Below are positions 38,358-48,737 of a DNA stretch of 64,000 bases, piece after piece (the stretch's first letter is position 1; each line of letters begins with the position of its first letter). Origin of the DNA: Aphrocallistes beatrix (taxonomy: Eukaryota; Porifera; Hexactinellida; Sceptrulophora; Aphrocallistidae); NCBI GenBank assembly GCA_963281255.1, contig OY725494.1, positions 372,001 to 436,000 of the forward strand, written 5' to 3'. Made by a program: the position numbers and the translations under genes. Below the pieces are notes generated by a model. It had not been told where the DNA came from, made no database searches, and saw only the letters and a program-made list of their open reading frames with translations.

Positions 38358-40088
38358 TCACATTTCTTCTTTTTTCACTCCTTCAGTCATACTAATTGTT
38401 TCTAGCACACCCATTCCAACTGTTTCTTTAGCTTTTTTCCGTTCTTTATAGTCATGGGTAATCTTAATAACTTCAAAAACAACATACAGTATGGCCAGTC
38501 CAATTAACATCGCAAACCACAATCCCCATATATAACTAGGCGCCAAAATTAAAAAGAACCCAAGACTGATATTCACAATGGCGAGAATCAATGCAATTCT
38601 TCCAGAATAAACATGGAAGTAGGACCATATGATTCTCCTGAGCTTAGGTTTTTCGCCCTCTTTGATATGAGGACGAAAAAAGCCATTTATCGGTTGTTGA
38701 ACGCCAATAACCATAATGAGGATACCTAAAGCCCCGTGCACGAACAAAGGAATGCTAGTCTGAAAAAAACCTAAGATAAATCCTATCACAGCTAACGCTA
38801 ACCCAGTCACTTGGAAGATTCGATGGAGATGGAACCAAAGAGGAGCTTTGAAACGCAGGTAGCGAGCTATAAAAGCGCCTGCCTGAAGAAAAACGCCCCA
38901 ACCCAAGAACATTAGAATTCCATGCATCATTGGGATCGAGAAAAAGTGGTTTGGACAACCGATATCATAATTTTCTACATAACTGCCTTGAATACTCCAA
39001 AGATCTCCTAATCGCTCTTCTGTGTAGAAATCTTCACCACCGAACATGTAAGCTTTACCATTTCCAGTGGTCATTGAGTGTTTTTCTCTCCAAATAGGAT
39101 AATCGCCACTTAAAGTCAATGCACTACGTCTTGTCCATTTGCTACTGGTTTCTAAGTCAAGAACGTCAATTTCGTCAGGGAGATACGGTCCACTAGCTAC
39201 TGATGGTACATTAAGGCCTCTTGGGTTTCCTGCGAACAATACGGCGGTATTGTTACCAAGATAACTCATAGCGACAAAGAATCGTGGACTAATGCATTCA
39301 GGAAGACGTTCCCATACACCCTGTGTAAAGTCAATACGCCATGAGTCATAGCTAGGACAAGGCCCGCCAGCCCCAAACGAAGGCGAGTTGAGACAACCGC
39401 CGTACATTACCAGCACAGTTGGACTTATCATTGTACCAGCAGCGAGGCACCTTGGGTGTGGTCCAGACACGACGTATGAGCTATAAGGCCCAGCTGCTTG
39501 CTGCCAACGTTTCGCTGTATTTGAGCGTAATTCTGTTACATTCATGACGAACGTATCAGAGGTTCTCCCTGCTCTAGCGAACCCATGAGACACCGAGAAT
39601 AGATCTCCTTCATGATGGATACCGCCAACAGCCCCATAGCGGACTGAAGGTCTTCCGCCCTCAATGTCTACTTCATTCCAACCACCAGACCCGTTCAAAT
39701 CGTAGTACCAGATATCATTGTAATGAGTTCTTCCTGACCCTTCACCAGTTGCGATAATGAATAGGCCTTCTTTTTCATAGACACCGGAGACCATAGAGAA
39801 TCTACCAGGTGGGATATTGGTGGTAAATGGTCTGTTCCAATTACAGGTTTCCGAACTATTCCCCATCTGTTGGAGAGTGCATATCCACAGGGCATTGGTA
39901 GTCCCCCCAGCCCCACGTCCGCCGAATAAGATTATTTGGTTTCTAGCAGCGTAAAACCCCAACCCGGGTAATTCTAAAGGGGGAGGAGATGGCGAGTTGG
40001 AAGTAACTTGGCGCCATGTTAGAGGGTCCGAGTTTGATGTAAGAATGCTCACAGAGAGTAGTAATATCCCAAACAAATGGTGAACCAT
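38358..40088 (-). CDS. Kelch beta-propeller fused to cytochrome b561
   Basis: A 576-residue intronless ORF. A signal peptide (about 1-20) precedes kelch-type repeats to about residue 370 (IILFGGRG, IATGEGSG, VLVMYGGC, VLFAGNPRG, AYMFGGED mark the blade strands). Then come five or six membrane segments of a cytochrome b561 core. Histidines fall at the places that hold the two hemes in that family: H389 (MMHGILMFLGW), H420 or H422 (LWFHLHRIF), H451 (FVHGALG) and H492 (YFHVYSGR). The b561 core passes electrons across membranes, often from ascorbate. The usual animal partner domains are DOMON or reeler, so a kelch propeller is unusual. The propeller should be luminal or extracellular. What it binds is unknown. 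Confidence 0.85.
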   Translation of the reverse strand: MVHHLFGILLLSVSILTSNSDPLTWRQVTSNSPSPPPLELPGLGFYAARNQIILFGGRGAGGTTNALWICTLQQMGNSSETCNWNRPFTTNIPPGRFSMVSGVYEKEGLFIIATGEGSGRTHYNDIWYYDLNGSGGWNEVDIEGGRPSVRYGAVGGIHHEGDLFSVSHGFARAGRTSDTFVMNVTELRSNTAKRWQQAAGPYSSYVVSGPHPRCLAAGTMISPTVLVMYGGCLNSPSFGAGGPCPSYDSWRIDFTQGVWERLPECISPRFFVAMSYLGNNTAVLFAGNPRGLNVPSVASGPYLPDEIDVLDLETSSKWTRRSALTLSGDYPIWREKHSMTTGNGKAYMFGGEDFYTEERLGDLWSIQGSYVENYDIGCPNHFFSIPMMHGILMFLGWGVFLQAGAFIARYLRFKAPLWFHLHRIFQVTGLALAVIGFILGFFQTSIPLFVHGALGILIMVIGVQQPINGFFRPHIKEGEKPKLRRIIWSYFHVYSGRIALILAIVNISLGFFLILAPSYIWGLWFAMLIGLAILYVVFEVIKITHDYKERKKAKETVGMGVLETISMTEGVKKEEM

Positions 40089-41228
40089 ATTGCCTTTGAA
40101 TTGTGCAATGTGATTCTAAGATTGAATGAATCCAAGCCTTTTATTGAACTGATAAGGGTAATTAAGAATAAACCTATTTAATTCCAGTTTAAGTTGCAAA
40201 ACTAGATGGTTATTTCTTCCAAGATCTCAACATGTAGCTTGTAGGCCTCTTATCTACCTACTAAATTGGATACTGTCGCATAACTTCTGTTTGTGTGAAT
40301 AGATACTGGGAAACAATGATTTTCCAATTAACAGTTTGTATTCGTTGCAATTCTTTTTTTGTACTTTTTGCCTAGTAGTCGATTCAGTATAATAATATAC
40401 CTCCTACAACACTATTTACTTCGTCAACCAAAAGTTGGGTTGAAACATTGTCATTATTGCATAATTATGAAGATATTTAACATGTCTAGAATGCGAGAAA
40501 TAAGATGTGGATATGTACTACACAAAGTTTAACATTGTTGTATCAGCATACATGCCAACCGTCCCTTTTTGTTACTATCATATACCATGTAATATATGTA
40601 TATGATATATGATATTCAATGGTTCAGAGGATACACTCACCCCGGGGGATCGACGGCACTCCGACACATGGGCGGCGCCAGGGGGGTGCACCACACCTCC
40701 CTGCATCCCCCTGCACCCACTGTTTCACCCCTGACTGAGCACCAGGGGAAAATACTTATATAGTACGTATATTATGTCACAGTTAAAACGTCAAATTCGC
40801 TATTTTGTATATATAACACCTGGAAATTTCAGGCAATTTCCATCTGTTAATGCACCCCCTGCACTTCCCTGTTCAGGAAGCTTGCGCTGCCCATGCTCCC
40901 GACACCAGCTATAAACTACGGCGCCCAATTATTGCCTGAGCCCACAGCCCAAGCGACAGGGATTCCAGAACTGACGGTTTTTGCCAACCATTTACTTGCT
41001 ACTTTATTTTTTCCTCCATTTTAGGTTTAGTTTTACTCACTCACTACTTTTCTTTTACTTGCTACTTATTTTTTTTCAGAATCAAAATTTTCTTAATTTA
41101 ACCGTGTCCAGTTCCTCAAGGTGTCTGGGAAATTTACTTGCTACTTTTTTTTGCTCGCTATCCAGAATATTTATCTACTACCTTTTATTTTCCTCCAAAA
41201 AGATTTGTTAGTAATTATTGTTTAGAAG
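40089..41228. other. Shared upstream region of kelch-b561 and NUDT1
   Basis: A divergent spacer of about 1.1 kb. It contains a GC-rich element (about 40668-40893, ends CATGGGCGGCGCCAGG and TTGCGCTGCCCATG). 40990-41150 holds three imperfect TTTACTTGCTACTT units in a T-rich stretch just upstream of NUDT1. Confidence 0.55.
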
Positions 41229-41705
41229 ATGGCTCTGAAGCTTAGCCTAGTATTCGTGTTTAGAGAAGGCCAGGTGTTACTGGGACTGAAGAAACGAGGC
41301 TTTGGTCAAGGACTATGGAACGGATTCGGAGGCAAAATGCAGGCTGGTGAGACTATCTTACAAGGCGCGCTTCGAGAATTGCAAGAAGAATCGGGTCTAA
41401 TCGGGGAAAATCTAGAAAAAGTAGCGATTTTGAGTTTCCACTTTGAGAAGGATTTGGCTAAATATACAGAATTAGAAGTCCACGTTTTTAAAACTGATCT
41501 GTTCGAAGGTGAAGTTGTTGAGAGCGATGAAATGATGCCGAAATGGTATGAAATTTCCCAGATACCATATAAGGAGATGTGGCCTGATGACGTATACTGG
41601 TATCCTTTGATGTTTGCTGGTAAACTCTTTTTAGGCGATTTCAAGTTTAAAGATGAGAAGACTCTGATTTCGCATGAATTGACAGAAGTTCCCAACTTAG
41701 ACTAA
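41229..41705 (+). CDS. NUDT1: MTH1-type 8-oxo-dGTPase (NUDIX hydrolase)
   Basis: A 158-residue intronless ORF, close to the family's usual 156. The Nudix box is complete: G35, E41, R49, E50, E53, E54 and G56 in GGKMQAGETILQGALRELQE followed by ESGL. Conserved flanks WNGFGGK, VESDEM and MWPDDVYWYPL are those of MTH1, which hydrolyses oxidised purine nucleoside triphosphates such as 8-oxo-dGTP and so cleans the nucleotide pool in cytosol and mitochondria. WPDD contains the paired aspartates used for base recognition in MTH1. The minus-strand frame over it is a shadow. Confidence 0.93.
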   Translation: MALKLSLVFVFREGQVLLGLKKRGFGQGLWNGFGGKMQAGETILQGALRELQEESGLIGENLEKVAILSFHFEKDLAKYTELEVHVFKTDLFEGEVVESDEMMPKWYEISQIPYKEMWPDDVYWYPLMFAGKLFLGDFKFKDEKTLISHELTEVPNLD

Positions 41706-41822
41706 ATATTTGGTAATTTTCCCTCTTCACTTATATAATTCAGGTATATTTATGCTTTAGGTCAGTTTATGTTAGTTCTGTTGTGAGAGTGCCAGTGGTC
41801 CCCTCGAGTGCATGTATTAAAT

Positions 41823-41994
41823 GGTAATGCGGTAATGGTTCGACTTTTCGAAAAAGGAAATAGTTCGAATTGCGAATTTAGGAAATAGTTCGACATTTTA
41901 TCATTAGGATTAATGGTGTGTTTTTTGCGAACTATTTCCTTTTTTGGAAAGTCGAACTATTTCCGTTTTTTTACGAACTATTTCCACCATACCA
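41823..41994 (+). mobile_element. GGAAATAGTTCGA hAT-like MITE
   Basis: Starts GGTAATGCGGTAATGGTTCG, ends TTTCCACCATACC(A). TATTAAAT lies immediately before and after. Confidence 0.85.
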
Positions 41995-42157
41995 TATTAA
42001 ATATTCTTTTTCGACAGTCGAATAAGAGTTAGTCGACTGTCGAATAAGGAATTTTAATACCTCTCGGGTGAGGTGTCCCCCAGACTTCTCACCCTAGTGC
42101 CACAAGTCCGGGGGCACAATCTGGTGACTACGGTATCATAGGGGACACAGCACTATG

Positions 42158-42332
42158 GATACATGCCGACTTGAGCCATTATAAAAGCGGGACGCAATAG
42201 AAAAATATTTTACTTATTTTACATAAACTCAAAAAAAAGCGGGACATAATGGAGAATTTCTTGTAAAAATGGGACACTAGAGAAAATTAGCCCATAAGGA
42301 GAGATAAAAGGCGGGATAGTTGGCATGTATAC
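42158..42332 (-). mobile_element. CATACATGCCAAC MITE, short copy
   Basis: GATACATGCCGACTTGAGCC to GGATAGTTGGCATGTAT. Flanks ACTATGGA and ACTATGAT are a likely 8-bp duplication. Confidence 0.75.
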
Positions 42333-42475
42333 TATGATACCGTAGTCACCAGATTTAAGGTAAGCTAAATTTCACCATCAAAAGAATGCTCCAGTTGAAC
42401 CAGACCTATCCCTGTATAAACTCTTTTGAGTCTCAAGGCCGTAGGCCCTAGGTTTGAAGTGGTCAGGTTGAACCC

Positions 42476-42585
42476 ATATTGGTCCTATTGGTCCTATTGG
42501 TCCTACTGGTCCTATTGGTCCTATTGGTCCTACTTGTTCTATTGGTCCTACTGGTCCTATTGGTCGGTCATATTGGTCCTATTGG
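42476..42585. repeat. Minisatellite of TATTGGTCC units
   Basis: About eleven 9-bp units (TATTGGTCC, TACTGGTCC). They create a false ORF with repeated WSY. Confidence 0.9.
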
Positions 42586-42765
42586 AAGGGCGTTCTTTGT
42601 GTAAAAATTACACCCACGATTTTTGGTAGTTGCACCATTATTTGAGTAACGATTTTTTCTATACATTGCCAGGTTCATATTTTTTGATGGTTAACACCAC
42701 GGATAAGCTGAGTTAAACAAAATTCTCAAACTTAACAAATACCTGTTCAAAACTTCAAGTATATA

Positions 42766-43235
42766 CACTACCCGGACAAAAGTATTCTACCACCACGAAA
42801 ACTTCCATACAAATAGTATTAAAGTGGATCTATTTATAAAGGAATATCTACTCAAACTGTAAGAAATATTCTATTTTTGATTTCTAATTCGTTTACTACA
42901 CATCCGAATTACTCATTTTTGAAGCTTTTAACACAAATACTCATTCTCATGTAGAAAATTATCAACCTGTGCCACTTTGTGTCACTAATCCCATCATATT
43001 TAATGGCCCTGACTAAGTAGCAGCAGGTATCGGAGCTAGATTTTTTTAACTTGGGAGTTAGAATTGAGTTAAAGCTCTCAATTATCCGTAATTAGAATGT
43101 GTAGATTTACGAATTTGAAATCAAAAGTAGAGTATTTCTTACAGTGTGAGTACGTATTCCATTGTGGATAAACCCACTTTAATACTATTTGTATGGCGGT
43201 TTTCGTGGTGGTCGAATACTTTTGTCCGGCTAGTG
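42766..43235. mobile_element. Palindromic Tc1-like MITE, best copy
   Basis: Ends CACTACCCGGACAAAAGTAT and ATACTTTTGTCCGGCTAGTG flanked by TA. 470 bp, near-palindromic throughout, no transposase. Confidence 0.85.
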
Positions 43236-43356
43236 TATAATACTTGAAGCGCCTTATTAAAATAAGATAATAATAATACTTACGGATTTTAAACTCCTTT
43301 TATGACGTTTAACGTCCATACGTATGATTATTTTATTATTTTCATATTCTCAATTA

Positions 43357-43541
43357 CAGTCAGGGCCGCTTATTATGAACACCTTGGGGACCAAAAAGTA
43401 TGTTCATAATAGAGAGACTTAATATAAAGCGAACTTGACCTAATACAAATCTTATGGAACCTGTTAAATTGGGACCGGAGAGTTTGTTCATAATAAACGA
43501 ATGTTCATATTAAGCGGGTTCATTATAAGCGAACCTGACTG
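43357..43541. mobile_element. TA-flanked MITE, CAGTCAGGGCCGCTTATTAT family
   Basis: Ends CAGTCAGGGCCGCTTATTAT and TTATAAGCGAACCTGACTG. Interior as in 10315. Confidence 0.85.
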
Positions 43542-43558
43542 TAGTGGTGTAAAAATCA

Positions 43559-43780
43559 GTACCGTAAACTGAGGTGACTTTGTCCCACAATAGCAATTTT
43601 AATAAAATATACTCAAACTTAGAAATACTGCAGTTTAAATATCTTTGGATAGATTAAGAGTTTCTTTCAACATATTATCAATGTGATTACATTGATTCAT
43701 AAGTTTGAGTATATTTTATTAAAATTGCTATTGTGGGACAAAGTCACCTCTTAGGGCCAAAGTCGCCCCAGTTTACGGTA
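43559..43780. mobile_element. MITE with TACCGTAAACTGAGGTGACT ends
   Basis: Inverted ends TACCGTAAACTGAGGTGACT and CGCCCCAGTTTACGGTA. A left-end partial copy lies at 53091-53249. Confidence 0.8.
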
Positions 43781-43788
43781 CATTACTG

Positions 43789-44003
43789 CATACTTGCCAA
43801 CTGTCCCGTTTTTGGCGGGACGTCCCGCTTTTTTCACTCTTCTATTGAGCTATTTTTACGAGTGTCCCGCTTTTACATGAAATTTCCCCATTATGTCCCG
43901 CTTTTTTAATTCTATGTATAGTACATTTCTATTGCGTCCCGCCATGTCCCGCCAAATTCAACGCTGAGTCCCGCTTTTATCATGGCTCAGGTTGGCATGT
44001 ATA
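43789..44003 (+). mobile_element. CATACTTGCCAAC MITE just upstream of SPT4
   Basis: A complete 215-bp copy ending 55 bp before the SPT4 ATG. ATTACTG flanks both sides. Confidence 0.85.
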
Positions 44004-44057
44004 TTACTGTTAACGCGTATTTCACATTATACTAGTGTTTGTCGAGACTATTTTACC

Positions 44058-44429
44058 ATGGAAGGTGCTGAAGAACTAAGACTTGATATAATTCCGACTG
44101 AGATGAGATATCTTCGCGCTTGTAAGCTCTGTTCCCTTGTCAAGACCATGGATCTATTCCTTTACAACGGATGTGAGAACTGTGATTTTTGGTTGAAAAT
44201 GCGTAAGAACAAAGCTCTCGTAGAGGACTACACTAGCAACTCTTTTGATGGGATTATATCTCTCATGTCTCCGAAGGAAAGTTGGGTAGGAAAGTGGCAG
44301 CGCTTGGAGAAATTCATTCCTGGTTGCTATGCTATTTCAGTGACGGGAGAGTTGCCTAGCTCTAAGATTGAAGAGCTGAAAGATTCAGGTTATCGGTATA
44401 AATCTAGAGATACCAGTGTTAAGCATTGA
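44058..44429 (+). CDS. SUPT4H1: Transcription elongation factor SPT4
   Basis: A 123-residue intronless ORF, ATG at 44058 (the frame is open further upstream into the MITE, with no family similarity). Four zinc cysteines are C22, C25, C39 and C42 (ACKLCSLVKT, NGCENCDFW). The SPT4 signature runs SFDGIISLMSPKESWVGKWQ, then PGCYAISVTGELP and YKSRDTSVK, closely matching the animal protein of about 117 residues. SPT4 pairs with SPT5 as DSIF to control pausing and processivity of RNA polymerase II. MITE copies of one family lie on both sides. AATAAATA follows at about 44507. Confidence 0.95.
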   Translation: MEGAEELRLDIIPTEMRYLRACKLCSLVKTMDLFLYNGCENCDFWLKMRKNKALVEDYTSNSFDGIISLMSPKESWVGKWQRLEKFIPGCYAISVTGELPSSKIEELKDSGYRYKSRDTSVKH

Positions 44430-44638
44430 TTGTTTGTTTGTTTGTTTGTTTGTTATTACTTGACACATTTGACTTGACTTCAGTGTAATTGCACTTTGTA
44501 CTGGGAATAAATATTTTTTGGAACACAAACGCGCTTCTTTCGCTTGCGAAAAGTCCAAACCTGAGGTCGGACTGGCTAGGTCCCTCCGATCGCCAGAATC
44601 ATAAACTAGACGGTTATGGTCCCTATTCCTAGAGACTA

Positions 44639-44851
44639 CATACATGCCAACTGTCACATTTTTGCGGGACATCCCGCTTTTTTCACTCTTCTATTGAGCT
44701 AATTTTCACGAGTGTCCCGTTTTTACATGAAAAGTCTCCACTATGTCCCACTTGGATTACATGCTTAATACTTTTCTATTGCGTCCCGCCATATCCCGCG
44801 AAAATTCAACGCCGCGTCCCGCTTTGATCATGGCTCAAGTTGGCATGTATG
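44639..44851 (+). mobile_element. CATACATGCCAAC MITE just downstream of SPT4
   Basis: Full-length, same orientation as the 43789 copy. Ends CATACATGCCAACTGTCACA and CAAGTTGGCATGTATG. Confidence 0.85.
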
Positions 44852-44923
44852 TGACTAGTTTGACCCTTACTTGCCCCACTCCAACTTGGGACATATGCTA
44901 CAGTTAAACCTCTTACGTATATA

Positions 44924-45111
44924 CAGTCGACTCCGCTTAATAGGGTCACTGTTTAATAGGGTCAGCCGCTTAAACGGACCACTTTTGGCAGGACCGGAAT
45001 AGCTCTCACACATAGAAGCTAATACAAATTATTTTCGGTTAATAGAGTTCTCCGCTTAATCGAGCCAAAATATCCCCTGACCGATGTGACCCTATTAAGC
45101 GGGGTCGACTG
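44924..45111. mobile_element. TA-flanked MITE, CAGTCGACTCCGCTTAATAG family
   Basis: Ends CAGTCGACTCCGCTTAATAG and CTATTAAGCGGGGTCGACTG, flanked by TA. About 145 bp upstream of the ZDHHC ATG. Confidence 0.9.
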
Positions 45112-45256
45112 TATATATATTTACAATAAACACCTTGAAATAGTCCAATCCCAAAAGTTTCTCAATTAAATAACCTCTATTTAAAAAAAATCATGTACAA
45201 CTCCAGTGACGTATCTCTCAGTATTATAGAAATCTAGCACACACACCCCACTCCTG

Positions 45257-47377
45257 ATGGCTGAGAATACAGAGGACAGTATTCAATCTGGAGAGACGGA
45301 CTCAGCACCCCCTCAAGCCACTTCCAAACCACCCACGACGTCTCGACACCCTGACCCAGCACAAATGGACATCGTACAAGCCACCCAATACGGCTACCTC
45401 ATCCGTTGTGCTGACATTGTTGAGAAACAGAATATTGATGTGACGAAAGGTGATGAAGAAGGAATCACACTTCTACACTGGGCATCCATCAACAACCGTG
45501 TTGACATAGCTGAGTACTACATACACAAAGGTGCTGATATCAACGCGACTGGTGGGCAATTAAAGGCCTCGCCGTTACATTGGGCGACACGTGAAGGACA
45601 TCTGAAAATGGTTGTACAGCTGATTAAATACGGCGCCAACCCGGAAATGCCTGATATTGAGGGGAAAACTTGTCTTCATGTAGCTGCACAGTTTTCGTTT
45701 ATTGACATAATCGCTTATTTGGGTGCTCATAACCCTGAACTTTTGCAGTCAAAAGATACAAACGGACAAACACCATTGATGTTAGGCGTTTCGCGCTCTT
45801 TTGGCTATGACCCCACACGCTTACTGATCAAATTGGGCTCACCCGTCAATGAGAAAGATTCCCATGGCAACACTGCCCTACACCATGCCATCCGGTTAGC
45901 AAACCACCTCGCTATAGATGTGTTGTTAGAAATGGGCAAAGCTTCGTTGCATGTTTACAATGATGAGAATCAGAATGCACTGGATTATGCTTTTCATTTC
46001 AAGCATTTGCCAGTTATCGATGGTCTGCAGAAGCGTATTAAACTGAATGACAAGTCAACTGTGTTCAAACGTATGACGAAAAATTACACTTTCGCTAAGA
46101 ACTGTATGAATGTCCTTCCTTTCTTCTTCATAGGAGCTGTTGGCTATGCAGCGAACATTTCAACTCAACTCTTACTCTTTTTCGCTCTTTTTTTCTTTAT
46201 TGTTGGCTTTTCTTGCCTCGTTTCGAGTTTTCTATTACCCACAATTTACCCGCGTTTCCCATACTTTGTTAGTTTCGTTGCTGCTTACATCTTCTACTCG
46301 TATGGGACAACTTTCTACTTTGGATTCGCGAATGGAATCGCGACAACTTTACTCTGGCAGATCCAGATTTGGACAACTTCAGTTTTTCTCATTTTCTCGT
46401 TCTACAAATCCGCTACCTCCTCACCAGGCGTTATAAAACCTTCCAAGAGCGAATCTTTAGCTGAAATTATTAAACTCTGCGAAGCCAATGATTTTAAATA
46501 TTCCAATTTCTGTACAACCTGCCTGATCCGTAAGCCATTACGCTCCAAGCATTGCCCAGTCTGCAACCACTGTGTGGCAAAATTCGACCATCATTGCCCT
46601 TGGGTTGATAACTGTATCGGTGTATCGAACCATCATTACTTCATAACTTTCCTGCTGAGTGGTAACGTAATGTTGTTCAACCTGTTCTATAATGGCGTGC
46701 GGTTTTTCTTACAGGAATGTGAGGGAGTGAGAAACGCAGTTGGGTATTTTCCAACGATTCATGAAGCAGGGCTTTGCTCGCCTTGGGCATTTTGGATGAT
46801 TCTTCTGACGTCAATAATGTTTATTTGGGTGACGTTCCTGCTTATTGGGCAAGTTTTCTCGAATATCATTGTCGGCCAAACGACAAATGAGTATATGAAC
46901 CGTCACAAGTATTCTCTCCGTCAGAATTATGCTGAAGCCACTACTTATTACTATTCCGGGATAATCGGCAATATTGTTGACATGTACGGCATTACTTTTT
47001 GCCCAATTGTGAAACCGAGGAACATAGACTACTTCACACTATACGAGTTACCGGAAGAAGCAAGGAGAATCCGCGGGAATACCGAAGGTTTACCGGCAAA
47101 CCATCCAGCAAAACGTGGCCAACAAATGGCCGCAGGTGGGCCAGGTGGCGGCCTTCGATTGTCAGAGGTTTTACAAGACGAGAAATTACGTGCTAACATG
47201 ATCAATGCGCTTAAAACAAACCCAAAAGTGAAAGCGAATTTCAGTAATGAACTGGTACAGAAGCCGGAATTGAGGGATAAAATGTCCCGGATTCTCCGTG
47301 ATGAACCGGAACTCCATGAACAGTTACTTGGGACCAAATATTCAATCGATGAACGGAGTGAGACGGTGCAGAAGTGA
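45257..47377 (+). CDS. Ankyrin-repeat palmitoyltransferase, ZDHHC17/13 (HIP14)-like
   Basis: A 706-residue intronless ORF. Ankyrin repeats span about 50-270 ([54 protein letters not shown]). Four membrane segments precede the Cys-rich catalytic domain ([20 protein letters not shown] to [13 protein letters not shown]); the DHHC is residues 444-447, with Cys447 as the acyl carrier. Two more membrane segments follow. HIP14 enzymes attach palmitate to proteins at the Golgi and choose substrates through the ankyrin domain. The C-terminus, after about residue 620, adds roughly 80 residues: a Gly-rich linker (AAGGPGGG) and a helical segment with [20 protein letters not shown] that recalls STI1 repeats. 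I know of no such tail in the usual 620-630-residue enzyme. Confidence 0.92.
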   Translation: MAENTEDSIQSGETDSAPPQATSKPPTTSRHPDPAQMDIVQATQYGYLIRCADIVEKQNIDVTKGDEEGITLLHWASINNRVDIAEYYIHKGADINATGGQLKASPLHWATREGHLKMVVQLIKYGANPEMPDIEGKTCLHVAAQFSFIDIIAYLGAHNPELLQSKDTNGQTPLMLGVSRSFGYDPTRLLIKLGSPVNEKDSHGNTALHHAIRLANHLAIDVLLEMGKASLHVYNDENQNALDYAFHFKHLPVIDGLQKRIKLNDKSTVFKRMTKNYTFAKNCMNVLPFFFIGAVGYAANISTQLLLFFALFFFIVGFSCLVSSFLLPTIYPRFPYFVSFVAAYIFYSYGTTFYFGFANGIATTLLWQIQIWTTSVFLIFSFYKSATSSPGVIKPSKSESLAEIIKLCEANDFKYSNFCTTCLIRKPLRSKHCPVCNHCVAKFDHHCPWVDNCIGVSNHHYFITFLLSGNVMLFNLFYNGVRFFLQECEGVRNAVGYFPTIHEAGLCSPWAFWMILLTSIMFIWVTFLLIGQVFSNIIVGQTTNEYMNRHKYSLRQNYAEATTYYYSGIIGNIVDMYGITFCPIVKPRNIDYFTLYELPEEARRIRGNTEGLPANHPAKRGQQMAAGGPGGGLRLSEVLQDEKLRANMINALKTNPKVKANFSNELVQKPELRDKMSRILRDEPELHEQLLGTKYSIDERSETVQK

Positions 47378-47732
47378 TAAGAATCTTCCACACAATTACT
47401 ATAAAATATTTTATATAAGGATTAGATTTGAATTCCAATCTGTTTATTAGTATTAGAAAGTCTCAGTTTGGATACTATCATTTATGAGTAATGACACACA
47501 TTAGATTATAACATTATTCTATCTTGTATTGTACTATATCTGAGTGTTTTAATTTTGTCCTTTCCTTAAATAATATAATTAAGTATTTGTGAATTTATGA
47601 CTTTAACCTCCGTTGCCCCAGGAATGTGTCGCGTCATTTCCGGTTTAAGCCATTTTGGGCGTGGAAGCCATAAAAATTCGGGGTATTTACTATAAATAGA
47701 AAAAACCCAAGCCATCCGAGGGTTTTAAAACG

Positions 47733-47911
47733 GGCATGCCCAATTTCCGGGACGGGACGGGATCCTGTCCCGGAAATTAGGTATCTTAACCCGTCCCGTC
47801 CCGGAGATTAGGCATTTTGACTCGTCCCGTCCCGGAAATTAGGCATCTTAACCCGTCCCATCGCGGAAATTAGGCATCTTAACCCGTCCCATCACGGAAA
47901 TTAGGCATGCC
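47733..47911. repeat. Minisatellite, about 33-bp units
   Basis: About five units of the form CCCGTCCCGTCCCGGAAATT followed by AGGCATCTTAA. Unit differences (GTCCC/ATCGC/ATCAC) suggest independent decay. The flanks share GGCATGCC. Confidence 0.85.
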
Positions 47912-48584
47912 CTTTTAAAACGGAATTTTTATGTACTTTCTAAGTCCTTTTTTGTCCAATCTGTTACAGTCAAAACCCCGACTATTTTGTAATGGAGAGT
48001 TACTACTAATAATAAAACAATGTTACAGAAATTTCAAAAAAAAATGGCTTCGACTGTATTATAGGGACTCTAATCAGTGAGTTAATGTATGTAAAAAGCT
48101 TTGAAAATACTTTCTGGAATTTAATTTGAAAATAACTTTCTAAAGGATTCTCCGTTCCTTTTGTTCTTTGAAGAAATCATCAGCTCCTTCAGTAGATGAT
48201 TACAATATATGTACTATGGTTTTCTACGAACTTAGGCTTTCGGAAACCCAAAAATGGTCAGTAACAACTGACCTGAGTTTCTTTTCAATATGTTTAAAGA
48301 CCTTGAGATGCATAATCGTAAAATTATCTATAACTATTTTATCTAAATACAAATGCATTCAGGTTTAGATAATTTTCTTAAAGATAGCATCGATAAGCTT
48401 TTACTGATGCGAATAACTCATTGAATCTGTGTGGCGTTTTCCTGGAAGCGAGAATGAGTAGGTACTTTGAATAGTTATGACATATCGAGTGAAAGAGACA
48501 CCATAAAGAAAGGTACCAAATCCAGAAGTGGATTCAGAAATTATGGTAGATGTCACGGAAATACCTAATTTACGGAATTTGACT

Positions 48585-48737
48585 GAACGGTTCCGCAATT
48601 TAAAATGGCTATTTTACGGAATATTCCATTCCGGATATTATAAATGCCTAATTTACGCAACATTCCGTAAATTAGGCTTTTATAATATCCAGAATGGAAT
48701 ATTCCGTAAAATAGCCATTTAAATTCCGGAACCGTTC
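48585..48737. mobile_element. Long-hairpin MITE
   Basis: Two arms of about 70 bp (GAACGGTTCCG.. and ..CCGGAACCGTTC) separated by about 10 bp are almost perfectly complementary. The element repeats TACGGAATATTCC/GGAATATTCCGTA inside each arm. A transcript would form a long hairpin. Confidence 0.75.

Larger units (their letters stand above)
41706..44057. other. Intergenic region filled with MITEs and simple repeats
   Basis: Holds the elements at 41823, 42158, 42766, 43357, 43559 and 43789 plus a minisatellite (42476-42585). No gene. Confidence 0.65.
44430..45256. other. SPT4 to ZDHHC intergenic region with two MITEs
   Basis: A (TTTG)n run at 44428-44451, the MITE copies at 44639-44851 and 44924-45111, and about 145 bp of AT-rich sequence before the next ATG. 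Confidence 0.65.

Noticed and set aside
42426..42629. ORF with WSYWSY repeats
   Set aside because: Produced by a 9-bp minisatellite; no flanking coding support.
47029..47391. Minus-strand ORFs over the ZDHHC gene, and similar frames over AGO, GPCR and NUDT1
   Set aside because: Shadows of the real coding strands.
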